NCBI GenBank assembly: GCA_903844635.1
Contig: CAIMUF010000032.1
Coordinates: forward strand, 109,871-173,870
Reading direction: 5' to 3'
Source of the DNA: an uncultured Sulfuricurvum sp.
GTDB lineage: Bacteria > Campylobacterota > Campylobacteria > Campylobacterales > Sulfurimonadaceae
DNA: 64,000 nucleotides
The first letter of the stretch is position 1; each line of letters begins with the position of its first letter. This document shows, one piece after another, positions 10,913 to 20,336 of the stretch. Under the pieces are notes generated by a model. The model was given only the letters and a program-made list of their open reading frames with translations. It made no database searches and was not told where the DNA came from. A program made the translations under genes and the position numbers.

Positions 10913-11713
10913 CACCTGCTCAAAAATCGCTTTTGCCGTTTTCCAACGATCTACTTTTGCATTCATCATCACAATCAGACAATCACGCCCATCCTTTTTA
11001 GCTCTCGCGATCAAACAAGCTCCGGCTTTGTTGGTAAAACCCGTTTTTACTCCGACGGCATATTGATATCGATTTAAAAGACGATTGTGCGTATAGGCTT
11101 TGAAGAGTTTCAATTTGTCTTTATTCAGTACATAGTATGCATGACTGTTGAGTTTGCTGATTGTATTAAATGTTGAATTTTTAATAGCGTATTCGGTCAT
11201 TTTAAGTAAATCCGTGGGAGTAGAGTAGTGATCTGCCCCATCGTATCCACAAGGATTAGTAAAATGAGTGCGGTTCATCCCGATTTGTCTAGCTTTAATA
11301 TTCATCATGGCTATAAAATGCTCTTCATCCCCGCCCACAGTGATTGCAATCGCTTTTGCCGCATCGTTATCGGATTTAATCATAGCGGCTTTGACCAAAT
11401 CCGACATCAAGACGACATCTCCGCGTTTGTAGCCAGCTATTGTAGGTTGGACCTTAGTCATCTCATTTGTAATGGTTACGGCGTGATTCATCTTGCCGCT
11501 TTGTATTGCCAAAAGAGCTGTCATTACCTTGGTTAAGCTCGCAGGGCTTACTCGTTTTTCGGCGTCTTTAGAATATAAAACATGCTTGGTATTTAAATCT
11601 TTAACGACCAATGCTCCCACTTTTAACCCATCGAGCTCATGTTTATCAATACTGGCATACAGAGACATACTCAAGGTCAAACATAATGCAGAAATTTTTT
11701 TAATCATCATCAA
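10901..11713 (-). CDS. D-alanyl-D-alanine carboxypeptidase family serine hydrolase
   Basis: SPASLTKVMTAL (SXXK), KSDNDAA (SXN), VKTGFT (KTG) and signal peptide. Confidence 0.93.
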   Translation of the reverse strand: MMMIKKISALCLTLSMSLYASIDKHELDGLKVGALVVKDLNTKHVLYSKDAEKRVSPASLTKVMTALLAIQSGKMNHAVTITNEMTKVQPTIAGYKRGDVVLMSDLVKAAMIKSDNDAAKAIAITVGGDEEHFIAMMNIKARQIGMNRTHFTNPCGYDGADHYSTPTDLLKMTEYAIKNSTFNTISKLNSHAYYVLNKDKLKLFKAYTHNRLLNRYQYAVGVKTGFTNKAGACLIARAKKDGRDCLIVMMNAKVDRWKTAKAIFEQVLES

Positions 11714-11764
11714 TCCAAAAATATCATATATTTCTTATCAAAAGCAATCTACGTACCAATCACT

Positions 11765-12514
11765 CTACGCCTGACGTTTTTCAAGCCATAGAACACCTAC
11801 AAGTGTCAAAAGTGTTCCCACAAAAACAATACTATAACCTGTCGGCCAATCATAATGGAAGGAAAGAGCCAATGCCAACGCCACGAATATCCAGCCATAG
11901 ATCCATCCAAAGAGAAGAGGTTTCATCCGTGTCTGAAGCAACGCAATCAAAGCAGGAGCGATAAGGAGTGTAAACACTACCAAAACTCCCGCAAGAGGAA
12001 CAGCAACGGTCACCATGACTGATAAAAGTGAGAAAAAGAACAGTTCTTTCCCAAATCCACTTAATTTTGGATAAATTGTATAATAGAGCAAGGCGATCAC
12101 AACAAAAATACCCGCTGCTGTTAAAATGTCACTATTACTGACGAATAAAATATCGTTTGCCATTAAGCGTTTAAAAAGTTCATCCCCCTCACTCCCACTG
12201 CTAAGAACAATCATCACCGATGAGGCGCCTAAAGCGTACAGTAAACCGATAAATGCCTCAATGTGACGACTATTACGATTTGCATATGCGATAAGCAAGG
12301 CCCCTGCAAGTGCAAATCCAAAACTTAAAAAAAGTTGATACTCTCCTGCAAAAAATACGGTACTGACTGCAATTCCTACCGCTGCGATCTGACCAACAGC
12401 CAGATCGGTAAAAATAACGCCGCGACGTATAATTTCCAGACCGAATATCGCATGAATACCGACAAGAAAAAATGCCAATATTAATACAGGCCATAAAATC
12501 TCTATGGCTTGCAT
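11765..12514 (-). CDS. Zinc/manganese-type ABC transporter permease
   Basis: ABC-3 family TM protein (RRGVIFTDLAVGQIAAVGIAVS; GVLVVFTLLIAPALIALL). Confidence 0.88.
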   Translation of the reverse strand: MQAIEILWPVLILAFFLVGIHAIFGLEIIRRGVIFTDLAVGQIAAVGIAVSTVFFAGEYQLFLSFGFALAGALLIAYANRNSRHIEAFIGLLYALGASSVMIVLSSGSEGDELFKRLMANDILFVSNSDILTAAGIFVVIALLYYTIYPKLSGFGKELFFFSLLSVMVTVAVPLAGVLVVFTLLIAPALIALLQTRMKPLLFGWIYGWIFVALALALSFHYDWPTGYSIVFVGTLLTLVGVLWLEKRQA

Positions 12515-13377
12515 GTTTGTTCAACCATTGAATCAAATAATTTATCCAACGTATTATTTTCTCCTCCGACATCATGCGCCAAAATAATGGCACGAGCACC
12601 TGATTTGCTTGCAATAAACTGAGCCGTTTTAGGTTCATGATAATCATCTTGGATAATCGTAGAAATTTTATCGGTTCGTATTTGGTTGATAATTTCTATC
12701 GTATGTTTGGAACTCGGAGAGATCCCAGGCAATGGCTCAATCGTTCCAGCAGTGTGAATACCATAGCGATTTAAAAAATAGCTAAACAACTCATGATACT
12801 GAATCACTTGCGTATTACGGCATGGTGACATTGTTTTATCCCACTGTGCCAATTTCACATTCCAATGCTTTACGAATTCATCATAATTGGCATGATATGC
12901 ATTTTTATTAGCGGGATCCATTGACGAGAGTTTTAACATAATGACTTTCGCTAAAATAGCCATATTATAAGGGTCCATAGCATAGTGAGGATTTCCCTCC
13001 GCATGAACATCCCCTTGCGCACGTGAAAGGGACGTCGGCTTATCAATCATTTTAACATACGTTGATAAGTCCAAATACCCAACTGAACCTTGAATGATTT
13101 TAGGATTATGAGCCTGATTTAAAAGAGGTGGTATCCACCCTATTTCCAAACCCCCTCCATTTAGAATCAAGAGATCACAATCTCTTAACTCACCAATATA
13201 CGAAGGACGCGGAGTCACAAAATGTGGATCAGAAGATGCAGATGCCAGAACACTGACCTCAACTTTAGCATGCGCAACGGCTTTTAGCAATTCTCCAATA
13301 TACGGATAAGCTACGGTCACATGAACCGAAGCGAACAAAGGAAAAGTGCATAAAAGTGGAAGTAATAATTTTTTCAT
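12502..13377 (-). CDS. Metal ABC transporter substrate-binding protein (ZnuA-like)
   Basis: Signal peptide; SSDPHFVTPRPS, GNPHYAMDP, HELFSYFLNRYG, EPLPGISPS motifs; overlaps permease. Confidence 0.9.
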   Translation of the reverse strand: MKKLLLPLLCTFPLFASVHVTVAYPYIGELLKAVAHAKVEVSVLASASSDPHFVTPRPSYIGELRDCDLLILNGGGLEIGWIPPLLNQAHNPKIIQGSVGYLDLSTYVKMIDKPTSLSRAQGDVHAEGNPHYAMDPYNMAILAKVIMLKLSSMDPANKNAYHANYDEFVKHWNVKLAQWDKTMSPCRNTQVIQYHELFSYFLNRYGIHTAGTIEPLPGISPSSKHTIEIINQIRTDKISTIIQDDYHEPKTAQFIASKSGARAIILAHDVGGENNTLDKLFDSMVEQTCKP

Positions 13378-13386
13378 TGTGTTTCC

Positions 13387-14691
13387 TTAAAACGCGTGTG
13401 CGCCATGAGCGCCAAGTTCGAGTGTATAGTTCAACATCACTTCATGAATCGTTTTTGCCTGATCGTCGATATACTTTGAATGATCTTGATTGTATTGCAA
13501 GCGGAAACGTGAAAATTCAAATGGTTTGTACTCCAGTTTGATGCTGGTACGATGCAAGTTATCGACATTAGCAGCCATTGCAAGATTTGCATCATAGTAG
13601 CTATTTTTAGTAATCTCATCGTATCGAATCCCTGTTGCCCAGTTTTCATCGATTTTGTACATCAACTCGCTGTAATAGCCTGCTTGCTTATCCGTCATTG
13701 ATATATCATCTTTATTGCGCTGCATCCACTCATTTTGCCAGATCAACGAGCTGTATCCCCCAAGCGGATATTCAACGGTTAAATCCGCTCCGCAAATACG
13801 TGTTTGTCCGTAACTTGTAAAGCTGTCTACTATAGGCTCTGAACCATTCATATCTTGTACTACCGATTTTCCCTGCGCATAACTCAATCCAGCTAAAACC
13901 GTCACATTTCCGATATCGATACTGCCTTTTAAATAAGTCACCGCCGTTGATGCTGATTCTTTGGCACTAAATCCTTGATTTGGATTGCCATTAAATAACT
14001 CAAGTCCAGCCATTAAATAAAATGGTGTCGGAGCTACCCATTGAAGTTGTGCACCCTCCCCGCCGATTCCATCCGGTCCAAAAAATGCGTTGTTCACAAG
14101 TTCTTGATCTTCAAAATTCCACGCATGATGATGCTTTTCATTGACACGACCAAACGCACTTTTAAACTTCCCGGCTTTAAAACGTAAACCATAATCAAGA
14201 GCACGTGTCGTAAAAAATGCCTCTTCTACTTCTACTGTACCGTCTCCATGAATATGAAAAATAGCATTGGCATCGAAATACGGATCCACAGTAGAACTCA
14301 TGGCCAATTCTGCATAATTTAAATTAAATCCATCTTTACCATTGTTTTGTATCTCCATTGTCCCAAAACCTGGAATGGCTGCTGAAGAATAGGGTGTATT
14401 ACTCACATTGCGAGAGGTGTAACCGCCATTAAGAATCAAAGCAATATCAGGTAATAAAGAAGTTACTGTCCCTCCATCACTTTTAGTTGCCATTTTTTGA
14501 AGCATCTCTTCATCACTGGCCGTATCACTGATCGCTGTCACAGGAGTTGCTTCAAACATCTCTATACGCTTTTGCATCTCACCAAGCTGTTGCTGTAGTT
14601 GTACCATCTGTTTTTTTAACTGCTCTAACTCTGTATCACTTGCCGCGAGTACACCTGCACATACGAGTGAGAGAACTGTTTTTTTAAGCAT
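13387..14691 (-). CDS. Outer-membrane beta-barrel (porin-like) with N-terminal coiled coil
   Basis: Signal peptide, ELEQLKKQMVQLQQQLGEMQKRIEMFE coiled coil, alternating barrel-like strands, aromatic C-terminus. Confidence 0.75.
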   Translation of the reverse strand: MLKKTVLSLVCAGVLAASDTELEQLKKQMVQLQQQLGEMQKRIEMFEATPVTAISDTASDEEMLQKMATKSDGGTVTSLLPDIALILNGGYTSRNVSNTPYSSAAIPGFGTMEIQNNGKDGFNLNYAELAMSSTVDPYFDANAIFHIHGDGTVEVEEAFFTTRALDYGLRFKAGKFKSAFGRVNEKHHHAWNFEDQELVNNAFFGPDGIGGEGAQLQWVAPTPFYLMAGLELFNGNPNQGFSAKESASTAVTYLKGSIDIGNVTVLAGLSYAQGKSVVQDMNGSEPIVDSFTSYGQTRICGADLTVEYPLGGYSSLIWQNEWMQRNKDDISMTDKQAGYYSELMYKIDENWATGIRYDEITKNSYYDANLAMAANVDNLHRTSIKLEYKPFEFSRFRLQYNQDHSKYIDDQAKTIHEVMLNYTLELGAHGAHAF

Positions 14692-14741
14692 AGTTTCTCC
14701 GTTAATAATAATGATTAGTTTGAAAATAAATGTATTAATTA

Positions 14742-15011
14742 TTAAAAAGAAGGAGGAGCACGTGCATTAAAAGAGGTAAAACAAAATTCTTGAAAAGATG
14801 CGACTGAAGATTCGATAGCCCCAAAAGATACTAATGGTAATGGAAGATGAGATTCAAGTATCGGAGCATCCGCACCACTGGCAATATCATGTGCAAAACA
14901 TTTAACACAATCGCTGTGTTCTGTTACACTATTGTGAATATGCGTATTGGCAAAACTCATCGATGCCAAAAAACACATAATCCAAAAAAATTGCAGTTGT
15001 CCACGTTTCAT
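14742..15011 (-). CDS. Small exported Cys/His-containing protein (DUF2946/CopL-like appearance)
   Basis: Signal-like N-terminus MKRGQLQFFWIMCFLASMSFANTHIHN, EHSDCVKCFAHD; track starts at TTG 15029, ATG at 15020 or 15011 more likely. Confidence 0.55.
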   Translation of the reverse strand: MKRGQLQFFWIMCFLASMSFANTHIHNSVTEHSDCVKCFAHDIASGADAPILESHLPLPLVSFGAIESSVASFQEFCFTSFNARAPPSF

Positions 15012-15018
15012 ATCAGCC

Positions 15019-15070
15019 ATTATAACCAAAGAGGATGAATGTCATATTATCAATCTCATTTGGTTATAAT
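15019..15070. promoter_or_regulatory. Perfect 12-bp inverted repeat ATTATAACCAAA / TTTGGTTATAAT in a divergent promoter region
   Basis: 15019-15030 and 15059-15070, 28-nt spacer; each arm contains a TATAAT box pointing towards its own gene. Confidence 0.65.
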
Positions 15071-15075
15071 AACTT

Positions 15076-16194
15076 ATGAAAAGCTCATCGCCTGCCACGC
15101 TTGAAATTGTTAATGGCGCATTTAAAACCATTTTTAAATGTACTGGGAAATGGACATTGCACTATCTGAAAGAGATTGCGCTCACCCTTGAATCATATCC
15201 AGTAACATCACACATTACATGGGATATTACTAACGTTACCGAATTGGACTCTGCCGGTGTTGCTCTTTGGCATTTGTATTATCGTAAAGTTGAAAAAATG
15301 GGATTTGCATCCGAGATAATCGGAAGCAAAAAAGAGCACATTCAACTCTACAACCTCCTCTATCCCCATCCACAAGATGATGTAATAGCACCAAATCGTC
15401 CAGGGTGGCTGTATCGTGTCGGAAAAGAAGCCTATTTATCCATTAAAGGAATAGGAACTTTTCTAACATTTTTAGGTGAAGCCTTCACCGTTTTACTTTA
15501 CAGTCTACGAAACCCTTCTATCATTCGATACCGCTCCATCAGTTCCCATATTATTACTGCAGGATTTGATGCACTTCCTATTATTGCCGTCAGTGCATTC
15601 TTAATCGGAGTAGTGGTCGCTTTTCAGAGTATTGTTCAGCTTCAAAAATTCGGTGCTGATATTCTCATCGTCGATATGATTGGAATATCTTTAACACGTG
15701 AACTCGCACCCCTCATCACAGCTATCGTTATCGCCGGACGAAGCGGTTCTGCCTTCACCGCCCAAATCGGTGCCATGAAAATGACCCAAGAAATTGACGC
15801 AATGAAAACGATGGGATTTCACCCGCATCTTTTTTTAGTCTGGCCGCGCGTTATTGCCTTGATGATTGTTTTGCCCTTATTGATATTTTTTGCTGATCTC
15901 GTTGGGATATTTGGAGGGATGGTTATCGCATCTACTCAATCACACCTCTCCTACACAGAATTTATAAATCGTCTGCAAGGGGCGCTGCCCATTAAACATT
16001 TCATTATCGGAATAGTAAAAGGACCTTTTTTCGCAATTTTGATTGCGATGACCGGTACCTATCGAGGATTTCAAGTCTCTGCAAATACCGAGAGCATAGG
16101 GCAATACACCACGAAAAGTGTTGTTAATGCCATTTTCCTTGTTATCGCATGCGATGCTCTTTTCTCTATTCTTTTGACGGAGCTCAAGATATGA
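15076..16194 (+). CDS. mlaE: MlaE-family ABC permease with N-terminal STAS domain (MlaB-MlaE fusion)
   Basis: STAS-like N-terminus (WDITNVTELDSAGVALW) then MlaE core (GVVVAFQSIVQLQKFGA, ELAPLITAIVIAGRSGSAFTAQIGAMKMTQEIDA). Confidence 0.93.
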   Translation: MKSSSPATLEIVNGAFKTIFKCTGKWTLHYLKEIALTLESYPVTSHITWDITNVTELDSAGVALWHLYYRKVEKMGFASEIIGSKKEHIQLYNLLYPHPQDDVIAPNRPGWLYRVGKEAYLSIKGIGTFLTFLGEAFTVLLYSLRNPSIIRYRSISSHIITAGFDALPIIAVSAFLIGVVVAFQSIVQLQKFGADILIVDMIGISLTRELAPLITAIVIAGRSGSAFTAQIGAMKMTQEIDAMKTMGFHPHLFLVWPRVIALMIVLPLLIFFADLVGIFGGMVIASTQSHLSYTEFINRLQGALPIKHFIIGIVKGPFFAILIAMTGTYRGFQVSANTESIGQYTTKSVVNAIFLVIACDALFSILLTELKI

Positions 16195-16946
16195 ACCCCA
16201 TTATCATTGAAGCGCGTAATATTGTCACCTCCTTTGGAGAAAACCTTATTCACGATAACGTCAGCTGTACGATTCGAGAACATGAGATCTACGCCCTACT
16301 GGGAGGAAGTGGATCGGGCAAATCAACGTTACTTCGTGAAATGATTATGCTGGGAAAACCCTCAAGCGGCACTATCCATATTTTCGGAACTGACATTTCA
16401 CATTTGTCCCTTGTCGAAGCTCAGGGATTACGCAAAAAATGGGGCGTACTTTTTCAATCCGGTGCTCTGTATTCCTCACTTACGGTGGGCGAAAACATTG
16501 CCCTACTCTATGAAGAATACACCGATCTTCCTCCCAAACTCATCCGTGAGCTCATTAAACTCAAAATTGATCTGGTTGGTCTGCCTCAACATGCCATTCA
16601 CCTCTATCCAAGTGAACTAAGCGGAGGAATGGTCAAACGGGCATCCCTCGCCCGTGCGCTTGCTCTTGATCCGAAAGTTTTATTTTTAGATGAGCCCACT
16701 TCGGGACTTGACCCCTTGAGTTCACGGCAATTTGATGCATTGATTCAACAATTACGTGAACTTCTAGGACTTACCGTCGTCATGGTTACCCATGATTTGG
16801 ATACGATACACCATATTGTAGATCGCTTCTTGTTGCTGGGAGAGAGAAAAGTGATTGCTGAGGGGACACTCGATGAAGTCCTTGCCATCAATCACCCTAT
16901 AATCGATTATTTTTTTCAAAAGGAAACGCATGGAATCAAAAGTTAA
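16191..16946 (+). CDS. mlaF: MlaF-type ABC transporter ATPase
   Basis: Walker A GGSGSGKST, LSGGMVKRASLARAL, FLDEPTSGLDP; ATG at 16191 overlaps mlaE stop. Confidence 0.95.
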   Translation: MNPIIIEARNIVTSFGENLIHDNVSCTIREHEIYALLGGSGSGKSTLLREMIMLGKPSSGTIHIFGTDISHLSLVEAQGLRKKWGVLFQSGALYSSLTVGENIALLYEEYTDLPPKLIRELIKLKIDLVGLPQHAIHLYPSELSGGMVKRASLARALALDPKVLFLDEPTSGLDPLSSRQFDALIQQLRELLGLTVVMVTHDLDTIHHIVDRFLLLGERKVIAEGTLDEVLAINHPIIDYFFQKETHGIKS

Positions 16947-17898
16947 CTATACTCTCGTCGGATTTTTTGTCCTTTTATTAACCGGGGCGTTAATTTCCTT
17001 TGCATTTTGGCTTGGAAAATACAATGACGATGAGAGACAATACCAACAATACAAAGTCTACATCACCGAGTCCATTTCTGGACTATCCCCGGAAGCCGCT
17101 GTCAAATTTCACGGCGTTGATGTCGGCAAGGTGGAAACAATACGCATTAATCCTCTCAACAGTGAAGAAGTTGAACTGATTTTAAAAATCAAAAAAGAGA
17201 CACCCATTCGAATCGATTCCATGGCAACACTTAAATTTTTCGGAATCACAGGCTTGGCGTTTATTGAAATAGCCGGAGGTTCGAAAAATTCACCCCTTCT
17301 CGTGACGTCTAAAAACAATATTGCCATTATTCCAACAGCTCCCTCTCTTATCAAACGGCTTGATGAAACACTGAGCAGTGTCGTAACCAAACTTTCAGAT
17401 ACTCTCGACCATACCAACGCCATCATGAGCGACACCAATACCAAAAACTTTTCCATAACACTGCAGAATCTAAAAATACTGACGCAGCGCATCAACAGCT
17501 ACCAAGATGAAATTGATGTATTACTCAAGAATTCCATACAAACTGGGAAAAAGCTAGATGAAACCATGCTAAAAGTTGGAACTTCCGCCGATAAAGTAGG
17601 CAGTTCCATGGATACCTTTAAAGTAACCATGAGAGACAGTCTCTCTCCCACCATGAAATCATGGGCTGAAACCTCTAAAAAAAGCAATGCACTCATCGAT
17701 AAAATCGAAACCTCTATGAATCGTGGTGACTATGATCTGCAATCCATCGCATCTGACTCAACCATAGAGCTCAATGCTCTTTTAGTCCAATCGCGCTCAT
17801 TACTAAGCGAGATGGAACTTACCCTTAAATCATTACGCGAAAGTCCATCCGATATACTTTTTAAAGAATCTACACCCAAACCGGGACCAGGAGAATGA
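16930..17898 (+). CDS. mlaD: MlaD/MCE family protein
   Basis: N-terminal TM, MCE domain (ISGLSPEAAVKFHGVDVGKVETIRI), coiled-coil tail. Confidence 0.93.
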   Translation: MESKVNYTLVGFFVLLLTGALISFAFWLGKYNDDERQYQQYKVYITESISGLSPEAAVKFHGVDVGKVETIRINPLNSEEVELILKIKKETPIRIDSMATLKFFGITGLAFIEIAGGSKNSPLLVTSKNNIAIIPTAPSLIKRLDETLSSVVTKLSDTLDHTNAIMSDTNTKNFSITLQNLKILTQRINSYQDEIDVLLKNSIQTGKKLDETMLKVGTSADKVGSSMDTFKVTMRDSLSPTMKSWAETSKKSNALIDKIETSMNRGDYDLQSIASDSTIELNALLVQSRSLLSEMELTLKSLRESPSDILFKESTPKPGPGE

Positions 17899-17902
17899 TC
17901 GC

Positions 17903-18514
17903 ATGAAAACTGTCTTTTTAACAACACTGATTGCATTTATAGTGACAGGATGTTCCTCTCTTCGCCCGTCGTTGCACGAATACACCATCCTTCCCTCGTA
18001 TGTATCGCATGTTGCGACAACTCTGCCTATCAATGCGGCTCTGAAACTTTCGTCTACTAGAAGCATCCCTTCGCTCACCTCAACACAATTCTATTATCTC
18101 AAAGAGTCTTCTCGTATTGATGCTTATTTGTACAGCAGGTGGTCAGATTCCCCTTCCAGTATGATTGACCGTGCTGTGTATTCCTCTCTCCAAGATCAAC
18201 AGCTTTTTACCACTCTTATTCCCGCTACCTCAAGCGCAACAGCTAATCTACTCTTGGAATCGGATTTAAGAGCCTTTTACCACCGTTTTAGTGACAACTC
18301 CAAGAGCGAAGGGTTTATTGATATTACCTACCGACTGATTGATCCAAAAACCAAAAAAATAATTGCCTCAAAACGCTTTGTAATTATAGAACCGGCACTC
18401 TCAGCAGATGCACAAGGCGGAGTCAATGCTCTCACAAAAGCAACCCACCAACTCAGTGAAAACACAACCAGCTGGCTCGAAACGGTTGGAAAGGAAAACC
18501 AATGGATAAAATAG
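17903..18514 (+). CDS. ABC-type transport auxiliary lipoprotein (PqiC-like)
   Basis: Lipobox IVTGC; position immediately after mlaD. Confidence 0.8.
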   Translation: MKTVFLTTLIAFIVTGCSSLRPSLHEYTILPSYVSHVATTLPINAALKLSSTRSIPSLTSTQFYYLKESSRIDAYLYSRWSDSPSSMIDRAVYSSLQDQQLFTTLIPATSSATANLLLESDLRAFYHRFSDNSKSEGFIDITYRLIDPKTKKIIASKRFVIIEPALSADAQGGVNALTKATHQLSENTTSWLETVGKENQWIK

Positions 18515-19482
18515 CCATTCTCTGTTCAGGTGGTGACGTATCGGGAATGAATCCCGCCATCAAACGTTTTGTTGAATATTCCTTTGCCAAAGGGATGCAA
18601 CCTTATTTTGTTTACAACGGCTATGAAGGTCTCATAGATAATACTATCCATGAAGCCTATTACGAAGATGTTGCAGGAATAATGTCACGAGGCGGGACCA
18701 AGATTCGTTCCGCACGTTCAATCCGATTTAAAGAGACTGCTTATCGTGCAATAGCAGCACAAAACTTACTGGATAAAGGGATTACAAAACTGATTGTACT
18801 TGGAGGCGATGGCAGTTTTAGGGGAATGGAACGTTTTCATTATGAATCCGGTATCTCGTTTTGCGGGGTACCCTCTACGATTGACAACGATATTAATGGC
18901 ACTGACTATTGTCTTGGAGTTGATACCGCTCTCAATGTCATTAAAAATGCGATTGATTCCATCCGTGATACCGCTTCCTCGTTTCGGCGCGCCTTTGTGA
19001 TAGAAACCATGGGACGCAATTGCGGCTATCTTGCCCTCATATCTGCTATTACCTCCGGTGCTGAAGTGTGTTTAATACCTGAAATCCCTATTGATATCAC
19101 TGAGTATAAGGGCTGCTTTGAATCTCAAATACGCAAAGGTCGTGATTATTTCATCACTGTCATTTCCGAAGGTCTTAAAAATGCCGATGAAGTAGCCCAA
19201 TGGTTTGAAGAAGAGTTAGGGTTTGAATCACGCGTCACCATACTAGGTCATCTTCAAAGAGGAGGCAATCCAAGCGTGTATGATCGACTTATGGCGTATA
19301 AGTTTGTGACTCACGCCATCGATGCGTTACTGGAAGGAAAAAACAACTCCGTCATCTGCTATAGCAAAAGCCATTTTAATTTTAAATCCATTGACGAAGT
19401 TGCCCTTAATCCCTATCGTTTAGACGAAGAACTTCTTACCCTTGGACGTGAACAATTTGCTCCATCGCATTGTCAAATGTAA
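18502..19482 (+). CDS. pfkA: 6-phosphofructokinase
   Basis: CSGGDVSGMNPAI, GGDGSFRG, PSTIDNDINGTDYCLG, ETMGRNCGYLAL, LGHLQRGGNPSVYDR. Confidence 0.95.
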   Translation: MDKIAILCSGGDVSGMNPAIKRFVEYSFAKGMQPYFVYNGYEGLIDNTIHEAYYEDVAGIMSRGGTKIRSARSIRFKETAYRAIAAQNLLDKGITKLIVLGGDGSFRGMERFHYESGISFCGVPSTIDNDINGTDYCLGVDTALNVIKNAIDSIRDTASSFRRAFVIETMGRNCGYLALISAITSGAEVCLIPEIPIDITEYKGCFESQIRKGRDYFITVISEGLKNADEVAQWFEEELGFESRVTILGHLQRGGNPSVYDRLMAYKFVTHAIDALLEGKNNSVICYSKSHFNFKSIDEVALNPYRLDEELLTLGREQFAPSHCQM

Positions 19483-19553
19483 CAACACACCTAATTATGA
19501 AAAGTAAAGAGAGGTAAAAACTAGAAAAAGAAGATTTGAACTATGAAGAAAAC

Positions 19554-19574
19554 TTCTTCTCATAAAGAGAAGAA
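19554..19574 (-). terminator. Possible terminator hairpin downstream of the cytochrome c gene
   Basis: TTCTTCTC-ATAAA-GAGAAGAA 8-bp perfect stem, 12 nt past the stop; T-rich on the minus strand after the stem. Confidence 0.4.
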
Positions 19575-19585
19575 ATTTGAGGTAT

Positions 19586-19918
19586 TTAGCCGCAAGAAGG
19601 GACATTGCCTGAATCCGAACCGTATTCAAACAAGAAGTCGCGCAAATCTTGTGATTGCTCTTTGAAGCTATCACCATTAAAGTACGCAGCAGATTTATCT
19701 TTAGCATGTGCTTTGATAATTTTTGCTCCGCCATTAGCGAACAGATCATCCCACTCGTCTTGTGTATGCATAGCAGCACCTTTAGTACCGTTACCATGAC
19801 AATTTTTACAAGTTTTCAAGTATGTTTTTTGACCTTTTTTGACATCAGCAGATGCACTAGTAGCCATCATACCAACAGCTACAACAGCCGCAAGTAACAA
19901 TGAAGTTGATTTCATCAT
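19586..19918 (-). CDS. Small periplasmic c-type cytochrome
   Basis: Signal peptide, CKNCHG haem motif; aggaa RBS upstream of 19918. Confidence 0.9.
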   Translation of the reverse strand: MMKSTSLLLAAVVAVGMMATSASADVKKGQKTYLKTCKNCHGNGTKGAAMHTQDEWDDLFANGGAKIIKAHAKDKSAAYFNGDSFKEQSQDLRDFLFEYGSDSGNVPSCG

Positions 19919-19994
19919 ACAATTCCTTTTTTTAAATATCAAGAACATCATATCTTAGAAAGAATAAATGGATGATTAATAAATCACATTGACA

Positions 19995-20336
19995 TCACAC
20001 TTCTTCAGCGATCTCAACTTTTTCTTCTTTAACTTTATTGGCACGCACTTCCAAACGAATCTTATCCTGACGGACTTTTCGGTACGCTTTGTATTGTGCT
20101 TTGGTCAGCGCTTCACCCTCAAGGGCAACTTCAGCACCAATCTCTTCAGCTGTACAGCCACCTTCTTGCATCATAATCATTCGTAGCTCTTTTTTCGTCA
20201 AATGACGCTTTAACGATGCATACAATTCTCGTTCATCTTCTTCGATTTCAACAGCAGCACAGCCATAAAGACCTACCAATACTTCTCGGATTGTTTTTTC
20301 TGGGTTGTAACGCAACCATAGTGAATTTTCTAACAT
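19995..20336 (-). CDS. Conserved-looking hypothetical protein (113 aa), possible HTH
   Basis: ORF abuts serB stop; TKKELRMIMMQEGGCTAEEIGAEVALEGEALTKAQYKAYRKVRQDKIR resembles a sigma-region-4-like HTH. Confidence 0.65.
   Translation of the reverse strand: MLENSLWLRYNPEKTIREVLVGLYGCAAVEIEEDERELYASLKRHLTKKELRMIMMQEGGCTAEEIGAEVALEGEALTKAQYKAYRKVRQDKIRLEVRANKVKEEKVEIAEEV

Noticed and set aside
12273-12647. 124-aa minus-strand ORF between ZnuA- and ZnuB-like genes, considered as a degraded znuC
   Set aside because: It is an alternative frame of the two overlapping genes and has no ABC ATPase motifs.
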